From the NCBI GenBank assembly GCA_022705425.1, contig JAKJEM010000021.1, positions 1 to 49,806 on the forward strand: 49,806 bases of DNA. The letters are read 5' to 3'. Position numbers and translations under genes: made by a program. This stretch comes from Planctomycetota bacterium. Lineage in GTDB: Bacteria; Planctomycetota; Brocadiia; CAIUPP01. A model generated the notes under the pieces. It ran no database searches. It worked only from the letters and a program-made list of their open reading frames with translations, and was not told the DNA's origin. Shown in pieces: positions 44,190 through 49,806 of this stretch (within the stretch, counting starts at the first letter, position 1; each line of letters begins with the position of its first letter).

Positions 44190-45626
44190 ATGACGGTTTC
44201 CTTCCGCCGCACCAAGATCGTCGCAACACTCGGGCCCGCCAGCAACTCGCCGGAGATGATCCGCCAGCTCATCGAGGCGGGCGTCAACGTCTTCCGCCTC
44301 AATTTCTCGCATGGACGAACCGAAGACCATGCCGAGAACATCCGCCGCATCCGCGCCGCCTCCGACGAATCCGGCGCCTGCGTCGGCATCCTCCAGGACC
44401 TGCAGGGCCCCAAAATCCGCGTCGGGGCCATGACCGGCGGAAAGCCCGTCCTTCTCGAAGCGGGACGTCCCCTCCGCATCGTCACTACCCCCTGGGTCGG
44501 GACACCGGATTGCGTCTCGACCACGTACGAAGCCCTTCCCGACGACGTGCGCCCCGGCGACATGATCCTGCTGGATGACGGACGCCTTCAGGTGCGCGTG
44601 ACGCGCGTCGAGGGCCGCGCCGTCCTCGCCGAGGTCGTCATCGGCGGACTGCTCGGGGAGAACAAGGGCATGAACCTCCCGCACACGCCCCTCAGCGCCC
44701 CCTGCCTGACGGAGAAGGACCTGGCCGACCTTCGCTTCGGCCTCGCGCACGGCGTGGACTTCATCGGCCTCTCCTTCGTCCGCCAGGCGCAGGACGTCCT
44801 CGACGTCCGCCGCCTCTGCCGCGAAGCCGGGCGCGAGACCCCCGTCGTGGCCAAGATCGAGCGCGTCGAGGCCATCGAGCGCCTTGAAGAGATCGTGGAC
44901 GCCGCCGACGCCATCATGGTCGCCCGAGGGGACCTGGGCGTCGAGACCGGCCCCGCCGAAGTGCCCGTTCTCCAGAAGCAGATCCTCGACCTCGCCGGGC
45001 GCAAGGGCAAACCCGACATCACGGCAACGCAGATGCTGGAAACCATGGTCGAGAACCCGCTGCCGAGTCGCGCCGAGGCCGCCGACGTCGCCAACGCCGT
45101 CTTCGATGGGTCGGATGCGATCATGCTCTCCGCCGAGACCGCAGTCGGGAGGTACCCCGTCGAGGCCGTCCGGATGATGGCGGGCATCGCGGCTCACGCG
45201 GAGGAGCATCTGGCCGAGTTCCGGCGCGATGCCCCCCGGCGTTGCGCCGGCCAGCCGGTCTGCATCGCCGAGGCCGCCGCCCACGCCGCCTGCGTCGCCG
45301 CCGACGAACTTCGCGCGCGCGCCATTGCCGTGTTCACCCTCTCCGGGCGCACCGCATTGCGCGTCGCTGCCCGCCGTCCCGATGCGCCGATCCTCGCCTT
45401 TTCCCCGCACCCCGCTACTCGCCGCCGCCTGGCGCTCGCTTGGGGCGTCCAGGCCCTCGAAGCCGAACTGGCCGGCCACGGCGCAGACCTCGGCGCGACG
45501 ATGGAGCGCGCTTTGCGCGGCAACTGCCGCCTGGCCGAAGGCGACCTCGTCGTCATTGTGGCCGGGTCCGACGTTGTCCCCGGCGCAACGAACCTGATGA
45601 AGATTCACCGAATGGGCGCGGGCTGA
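44190..45626 (+). CDS. pyk: Pyruvate kinase
   Basis: A 478-residue glycolytic enzyme of normal length. It starts M-T-V-S-F-R-R-T-K-I-V-A-T-L-G-P-A-S with AAGGAG upstream. The catalytic lysine segment A-K-I-E-R-V-E-A, M-V-A-R-G-D-L-G-V-E, A-T-Q-M-L-E-T-M, S-R-A-E-A-A-D-V-A-N and S-A-E-T-A-V-G-R are all present. The C-terminal domain ends with G-A-T-N-L-M-K-I, and no extra PEP-utiliser domain is attached. It follows thiC by 35 bp. Confidence 0.97.
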   Translation: MTVSFRRTKIVATLGPASNSPEMIRQLIEAGVNVFRLNFSHGRTEDHAENIRRIRAASDESGACVGILQDLQGPKIRVGAMTGGKPVLLEAGRPLRIVTTPWVGTPDCVSTTYEALPDDVRPGDMILLDDGRLQVRVTRVEGRAVLAEVVIGGLLGENKGMNLPHTPLSAPCLTEKDLADLRFGLAHGVDFIGLSFVRQAQDVLDVRRLCREAGRETPVVAKIERVEAIERLEEIVDAADAIMVARGDLGVETGPAEVPVLQKQILDLAGRKGKPDITATQMLETMVENPLPSRAEAADVANAVFDGSDAIMLSAETAVGRYPVEAVRMMAGIAAHAEEHLAEFRRDAPRRCAGQPVCIAEAAAHAACVAADELRARAIAVFTLSGRTALRVAARRPDAPILAFSPHPATRRRLALAWGVQALEAELAGHGADLGATMERALRGNCRLAEGDLVVIVAGSDVVPGATNLMKIHRMGAG

Positions 45627-45661
45627 CCGGTCGCGCGACGGCGTCCGCCGCGAGGCGCGCT

Positions 45662-46585
45662 ATGGGCGAACCGAATGAACTGACCTGCTGGGTTCTGCTG
45701 CATGCCACGCCGGAGATCGGCCCGGTGACCTTCCGGCGGCTCCTCGACCGTTTCGGAACGGTCCGCGCGCTGATCGAAGAGGCCTCCCCCGAGGAGATCG
45801 CCGCCGTTCGCGGCGTCACGCGAGAACTCGCCGCCCGAGTGGCCGGGGCGCGTCAACGCCTCGATTGGGCCGAGCGGACCCTCGATCACTACCGGCGGCG
45901 CGGCGTCCGCGTGCTGCGCATGACCGATCCGGCCTATCCGCGGCCCCTCCTGGACTTGCTCAACCCGCCGCCGTTGCTCTACCTCTACGGCGAGATCGCG
46001 CCCGAGGACGCGCGCGCCGTGGGCATCGTGGGCACCACGCGCCCTTCGGAGCGGGGCCGCCCGATTGCCGAGGAGTTCGCCGCCCGTCTGGCGCAGGCCG
46101 GCGTGTGCGTCGTCAGCGGCTACGCCCACGGCATTGACGCGGCCGCCCACCGGGGCGCCTTCCGCGGCGGGGGACGCTCCATCCTCTGCGTGCCCTACGG
46201 TTTGCGCCACTACAAGTCCCGTCCGGATTTCCCGCCCCTGGCCGAACTGGCGCAGCGGGGCGCCGTCCTCAGCGAGTGCCCCCCCGACCAGCAATGGACC
46301 GCTGCCGCCGCCGTCGCGCGCGACCGCATCATTGCCGCCCTGAGCCGCGCCGTCTTTGTCGTCGAGACGCGCCCGCGCGGCGGCACGATGCACACCGTGG
46401 CCGCTGCCGAGCACCTGCAGCGACCGCTCTTCGCCCTCCACTACGCCCAGCCGCCCGAGTCGGCGCGCGGGAACAGCCTTCTCATCGCGCGCGGCGCAAC
46501 GCCCCTGCGCCGCTTCGCCGACCTGCCGCGCCTCATCGAGGCCTTGGACGAACCGCGCGAGCGTGGGAACGACCCCGCAGCGTGA
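45662..46585 (+). CDS. dprA: DprA/Smf-family DNA-processing protein
   Basis: A 307-residue protein that in competent bacteria loads RecA on incoming single-stranded DNA. Residues about 1-90 have the helix-hairpin-helix/SAM-like part (P-E-I-G-P-V-T-F-R-R-L-L). The Rossmann core has G-I-V-G-T-T-R-P-S, V-S-G-Y-A-H-G-I-D-A-A-A-H and R-D-R-I-I-A-A-L-S-R-A-V-F-V-V-E. The core is somewhat divergent (G-Y-A-H-G-I-D for the usual G-L-A-x-G-I-D), and the winged-helix C-terminal domain of some DprAs is missing. It follows pyk by 35 bp and is followed by rpmH with its own promoter. ComM is encoded 36 kb upstream. Confidence 0.9.
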   Translation: MGEPNELTCWVLLHATPEIGPVTFRRLLDRFGTVRALIEEASPEEIAAVRGVTRELAARVAGARQRLDWAERTLDHYRRRGVRVLRMTDPAYPRPLLDLLNPPPLLYLYGEIAPEDARAVGIVGTTRPSERGRPIAEEFAARLAQAGVCVVSGYAHGIDAAAHRGAFRGGGRSILCVPYGLRHYKSRPDFPPLAELAQRGAVLSECPPDQQWTAAAAVARDRIIAALSRAVFVVETRPRGGTMHTVAAAEHLQRPLFALHYAQPPESARGNSLLIARGATPLRRFADLPRLIEALDEPRERGNDPAA

Positions 46586-46586
46586 G

Positions 46587-46615
46587 TTGAAGCGCCCCGG
46601 CCATTGTGCTATTAT
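46587..46615 (+). promoter_or_regulatory. Promoter of rpmH
   Basis: TTGAAG (46587-46592), a 17-bp spacer and TATTAT (46610-46615), starting directly after the dprA stop. Confidence 0.65.
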
Positions 46616-46644
46616 CTCCCTCGGTTCTTCAACGGAGAGACACC

Positions 46645-46782
46645 ATGAAAGTTCGGGTTCGCAAGAGCAACATCAAGCGGGTGCGCAAGCACGGCTTTCG
46701 CGCGCGGATGAAGACGGTGGGGGGCCGCAAGATCCTCAGCCGTCGTCGCTTCCAGGGCCGGAGCCGCATGACCTCGGTCTGA
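46645..46782 (+). CDS. rpmH: 50S ribosomal protein L34
   Basis: A 45-residue, highly basic protein: [12 protein letters not shown] at the start, then H-G-F-R-A-R-M-K-T, the hallmark of L34, and [12 protein letters not shown]. The ATG has GGAGAG upstream. The N terminus (M-K-V-R-V) differs from the common M-K-R-T-[FY]-Q. It is usually followed by rnpA near dnaA and the origin, but here a terminator follows directly and no rnpA is seen. Confidence 0.95.
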   Translation: MKVRVRKSNIKRVRKHGFRARMKTVGGRKILSRRRFQGRSRMTSV

Positions 46783-46805
46783 GCGGCGCAGTTTCAGGGC
46801 GCAAC

Positions 46806-46848
46806 GGCCTTGCGCCGGGGACTTCCCCGGGCAAGGCCCGCGCTTTTT
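46806..46848 (+). terminator. Strong rho-independent terminator after rpmH
   Basis: GGCCTTGC (46806-46813) and GCAAGGCC (46831-46838) enclose a second perfect stem CCGGGGA/TCCCCGG with a two-base loop, giving 15 pairs with one bulged G, followed by five T at 46844-46848. It ends rpmH transcription, and its T run overlaps the stop codon of the convergent PilZ gene. Confidence 0.88.
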
Positions 46849-47644
46849 AGGACGCCGTCCTCGCCTCCGAACCGGAGGCCCCCTCCGCCTTGACGGCCGA
46901 CGGGGGCGCGTGCGCGTGCAGGGGGGTGGCATGGACGAGTTTCGAGATGTATCCCACCAGCCGCGCCTGGGTCGCTGGATCGAGCGGCCCAAAGCGCATT
47001 CGCGTGTTGATGATCCCCGGCTTCTCCTTCGCCGGCTGCGAGTCTATGACGACCACGTCGGCATCGAGCGGCTTCGGGACGGCGTCGTCCAAGTGTACGC
47101 GAACCCGCGCCTCCTGCCCCGTGCATAGCGGCTCCTCGGTGTTCAACAGCATTCCGCCGAGGGAAATGTCCTGCGTGTGCGCGTGTTTCCAGCGCGCCAG
47201 GAAGCCCCCGAGCCGATACTCCGCAAAGAGCCGCCGCTGAAGGCGGAGGAAGCGTCGCCGCTCATCCCCGTGATCCGACTTCCCGATGATCGCCATCACG
47301 TTCTGGCGCTGGGCGGGCGTCAGGTCCGTGAAGGCGACCCCCGCCTCATTGCGTCCGGTCACGCCGTTGAACTCGCTCCACGCCACGCGCCCGGCCAGGT
47401 CAAAGCGGATGCCCTCTGCCTCGAGGACGATGCTCAACTGGAGCGTCGTGCCCACCCGGATGGGCCGGCGCGTCGAAAGAAGCACACCTCCCGTGCTGAC
47501 GTTCCGCGTCAAGCCGTCCACGTCGTCCCCCGCGTCGCTGACGATGCGGCAGGAGAGCGTCACCTCCTTGCGCACGCGCAGGAACCCGCGCCGCTCCTCG
47601 GCGGCCAGTTGCTTGCGGCTGCTGCCGGAAACGCCTTCCGTCAT
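46847..47644 (-). CDS. Tandem PilZ-domain protein
   Basis: A 265-residue cytoplasmic protein with two PilZ domains, which bind cyclic di-GMP. Domain 1 has R19-x3-R23 (R-R-G-F-L-R) and N-V-S-T-G-G at 48-53. Domain 2 has R-R-R-F-L-R and D-I-S-L-G-G. Both have the R-x3-R and [DN]-x-S-x-x-G ligand motifs, so both may bind the nucleotide. An Ala/Pro/His-rich tail follows. Linked to motility, pili or secretion in other bacteria; no diguanylate cyclase is in this window. It lies 44 bp after the propeller protein gene and is probably co-transcribed with it. Confidence 0.88.
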   Translation of the reverse strand: MTEGVSGSSRKQLAAEERRGFLRVRKEVTLSCRIVSDAGDDVDGLTRNVSTGGVLLSTRRPIRVGTTLQLSIVLEAEGIRFDLAGRVAWSEFNGVTGRNEAGVAFTDLTPAQRQNVMAIIGKSDHGDERRRFLRLQRRLFAEYRLGGFLARWKHAHTQDISLGGMLLNTEEPLCTGQEARVRVHLDDAVPKPLDADVVVIDSQPAKEKPGIINTRMRFGPLDPATQARLVGYISKLVHATPLHAHAPPSAVKAEGASGSEARTAS

Positions 47645-47688
47645 GGTCCGATCCTGTCCGGTGGTCCATCAAGCGCGGGAGGGTGACG

Positions 47689-49806
47689 CTACGGTACGAT
47701 GTTCCGAATCCGCCGCAGATACTCATTTCCGTCCGCGTAGTACTTGCTCCCGCCGCTGAGGTAGAGGTCCTTCCCTTGGAAGGCCATTTCGCCGCAGCGC
47801 TCGATCTTCCCGATTACCTCGATTCTGCCGGACGCCGGGTCAATCCGCGCCAGGCTGGCCCCGGCGCAGGCCAACCCCCATCGAATCTCCGGGTTGACGA
47901 CCTCCATGCGTCCGCCCACATAGGTCCACACCTTCCCGTCCGGACCCATGTGGAAGTCGAAACCGTCGGTGTGGTCGAAGTTCTCATTCGTCAGGAACCC
48001 GACCCCCCACGGCAGGCGCTTGCGCCAGACAATCCGGCCGGTGGCGACATCAAAGGCGTACAGGATGCTCCAGGGATTCTCCCATGGCTTCAGATCGGCG
48101 ATATCGCCGTCGTACGTCAGGCCAAGGACGAGATCTCCCTCTCCCCCGGCCACCGCGCCGGCAAAGCCCGCCCCCCGGACCGGCTCGAAGTCACGCACCA
48201 GGCGGCCTTCCGTCGTGTCGAAGACGAAAATCTTGCCCTGCGCCGGCGCGGGGCGTCCGGTAGCCTGGTCGCGCACCGCCAGCGTGGAGACGACGATGTA
48301 CCGACCCTTCTGCGCGGCGGTGATGTGAGTGATCTGGTAATTGGCAAAGGGATCGCTCAGCCCGCCGGCCTTCTGCGCCTTGGGGTCCCACCAGCCCAGG
48401 CCGCCCCCTTCGCCGTTGCGGTACCAACGTCCGCCGAAATAGACCTTGCCGTCGGCCCCCACGGCGGCCGTCCACATCTTGTGCGTCCCCGCCCCCTCGT
48501 GCGCCAGGTAGCTCACGCGGCGCGGGTTGCTCTCGGGGGCGTTGTCCCGCAGGGCGGGCAGCCACGGTTTCGGACTCACCTCGATCGTCCACGCCTTCGC
48601 CGGATCGAAGACGTACAGGGCCGAGGACGGATAGCCGCTCATGTAAACGATGCCGTCCGCCACGGCGCTGCAGTAATGGCTCAGACCGAAGCGTCCGAGA
48701 TGGCGCGACTCGTTGGTCTTCGGGTCATACAGGAAGCAGCCCAGGTACGACCCGCCCGAGCCGGTGATGCGCCCATCCGGCAGCGCCGTCACGCGGTGGA
48801 TCGGCGCCGGGAAGGTCGGCACCTCGAACGGAACGGACTTCCAGCCGATGTCCTCGGGGCGGGCGTCATCGGCCACGGTCTTCGGCGCCGTCGCCTTGGC
48901 CTCGGCCGTCCGGTACCACATCGTTACCTTGCCGTCGGCCTTTGGAATCAGGCTTGCGGCGGTGATCTCCGGTTGCGGCGGCAACTTCACCCACGGCACG
49001 GCCGGCGTCGGTTCCGCCCAGGGCGCCTTCTCATTCGGGTTCTCCTTGGGAATGGCCTTGCCCTGGTGAAGCCAGTATTGCTGCGTCTTCCCGTCGCCCG
49101 TCCGTACGCTCGCCGTGCAGCCGTAGCGCCCCTGACTCACACCCAGGTACCCGCGCGCGTCATCGAGCGTCAGCAGCACCGCGTCCTTCTTCGTTTCCCG
49201 GTCGTAGGCCACGCAGTACCAGGGAATCTTTCCGCTGGCGACATACACGTACCGGTGGTCGGCGGCCACCGAATAGCCCCAGCAGGCGTTCGGGCTGTGG
49301 CTCGGACCCATCAGGCCGAAATCCGTCACCTTGCCCGTGGCGACGTTGAGCTGATAGGCGCACGCGCGACCGTCCAGGCTGCCCGCGCCGTAGATCATTC
49401 CGTCCGTCCCCACGGTCAGCGGACGCGTCTCGCCGTCCACGCGGGTCAACTCCGGCAGCACCGACATCGCATTCGTCGCCGGATCATACACCCAGATCGC
49501 CGTGCCGCCCCGCGCGGTCCGGTGTCCGTATAGCTTGCCGTCCGGCCCGAGGATGCTGGCCTGGTAGAGAGCGCGCTCCACCACGTCCCGCTTCACTTCG
49601 CCCGTTCCCAGGTCCACAATCACCGTCGTGTGCGGACCCCAATAGGTATCGAAGTAGCGGATCAGCACGTCGTAGCTCTTGCCGTCGGGATTCGGGACGA
49701 GCGTGAACCCGCCGCCCCGCGTCGAGCGGATCGGCGCGCATACGCGCTCGACCTCGATGGCCGGCGCCTTCTCGACCAGTGCGCGAAGGGCCGCCGCCTC
49801 GTCCCC
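47689..49806 (-). CDS. Large beta-propeller protein, 5' end cut by the window
   Basis: The frame is open to the window edge, so at least 705 residues are encoded and the N terminus is missing. It is rich in repeated D-G-K-x-Y, Y-D-P-x-T/K-x and D-x-A-T/S-G-R-I blocks such as V-A-T-G-R-I-V-W and P-A-S-G-R-I-E-V, indicating one or two beta-propellers of the PQQ/quinoprotein type. No catalytic motif is recognised. Proteins like this in PVC bacteria are often annotated only as propeller or PQQ-like proteins. The PilZ gene follows. Confidence 0.72.
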   Translation of the reverse strand, partial: GDEAAALRALVEKAPAIEVERVCAPIRSTRGGGFTLVPNPDGKSYDVLIRYFDTYWGPHTTVIVDLGTGEVKRDVVERALYQASILGPDGKLYGHRTARGGTAIWVYDPATNAMSVLPELTRVDGETRPLTVGTDGMIYGAGSLDGRACAYQLNVATGKVTDFGLMGPSHSPNACWGYSVAADHRYVYVASGKIPWYCVAYDRETKKDAVLLTLDDARGYLGVSQGRYGCTASVRTGDGKTQQYWLHQGKAIPKENPNEKAPWAEPTPAVPWVKLPPQPEITAASLIPKADGKVTMWYRTAEAKATAPKTVADDARPEDIGWKSVPFEVPTFPAPIHRVTALPDGRITGSGGSYLGCFLYDPKTNESRHLGRFGLSHYCSAVADGIVYMSGYPSSALYVFDPAKAWTIEVSPKPWLPALRDNAPESNPRRVSYLAHEGAGTHKMWTAAVGADGKVYFGGRWYRNGEGGGLGWWDPKAQKAGGLSDPFANYQITHITAAQKGRYIVVSTLAVRDQATGRPAPAQGKIFVFDTTEGRLVRDFEPVRGAGFAGAVAGGEGDLVLGLTYDGDIADLKPWENPWSILYAFDVATGRIVWRKRLPWGVGFLTNENFDHTDGFDFHMGPDGKVWTYVGGRMEVVNPEIRWGLACAGASLARIDPASGRIEVIGKIERCGEMAFQGKDLYLSGGSKYYADGNEYLRRIRNIVP

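Overview
This is a high-G+C bacterial chromosome segment, densely coding on both strands, with no tRNA, rRNA, CRISPR array, transposase or phage gene seen. Several traits point to a polysaccharide-degrading member of the PVC group (Lentisphaerota/Planctomycetota-like) or a neighbouring candidate phylum: three prepilin-type proteins of the H-X9-DG class, a formylglycine-type sulfatase, giant secreted rhamnogalacturonan-lyase-like proteins, a GntR regulator fused to a solute-binding-protein-like sensor, and a UroD-like catabolic protein. The phylum is an inference from gene style, not from a marker.

Layout. Locus A (94-8118): a pseudopilin gene on the minus strand stands divergent from a LacI-family regulator, which is followed with almost no spacing by a small secreted protein, a 1169-residue secreted PcRGLX/YetA-like (PL26-related) protein and a cytoplasmic BNR_4-type propeller protein. 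A middle block (8185-21504) holds comM/yifB, a DegT aminotransferase with a hydroxypyruvate-isomerase-like protein, a Gfo/Idh/MocA oxidoreductase, a sulfatase, a PfkB sugar kinase, an HpcH/HpaI aldolase, a PHP-domain protein, a secreted glutathione peroxidase, leuC-leuD, and a small nucleotidyltransferase pair whose second gene is frameshifted.

Locus B (21517-38268) repeats the logic of locus A on a larger scale: an amidohydrolase and a sialidase-like BNR protein on the minus strand stand divergent from a GntR/SBP-fusion regulator, followed by two pseudopilins, a small secreted protein, a 1173-residue PcRGLX-like protein, a 1474-residue relative with an extra N-terminal domain and an EF-hand-like loop, and a UroD-like protein. 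The small secreted protein of each locus is a stand-alone copy of the C-terminal module of its large neighbour.

The last block (38362-49806) is mainly housekeeping: a NodB-like protein lacking the expected histidines, phnP-like hydrolase, nadA, manA, a pseudouridine synthase, a broken thiC, pyk, dprA, rpmH (45 codons) with a strong terminator, a double-PilZ protein and a large beta-propeller protein cut by the window end.

Working model (inference): loci A and B are paralogous, separately regulated cassettes for sensing and breaking down a rhamnose/uronate-rich, possibly sulfated glycan such as rhamnogalacturonan I or ulvan. The sulfatase, KDG-kinase-like and HpcH/HpaI-type genes between them would handle sulfate esters and 2-keto-3-deoxy acids. 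Both regulator genes show a sigma70-type promoter with a palindromic operator over the probable start site, of the type expected for the regulator's own family. The recurring set regulator + pseudopilin + stand-alone C-terminal module + giant PcRGLX-like protein is the most unusual system in the window.
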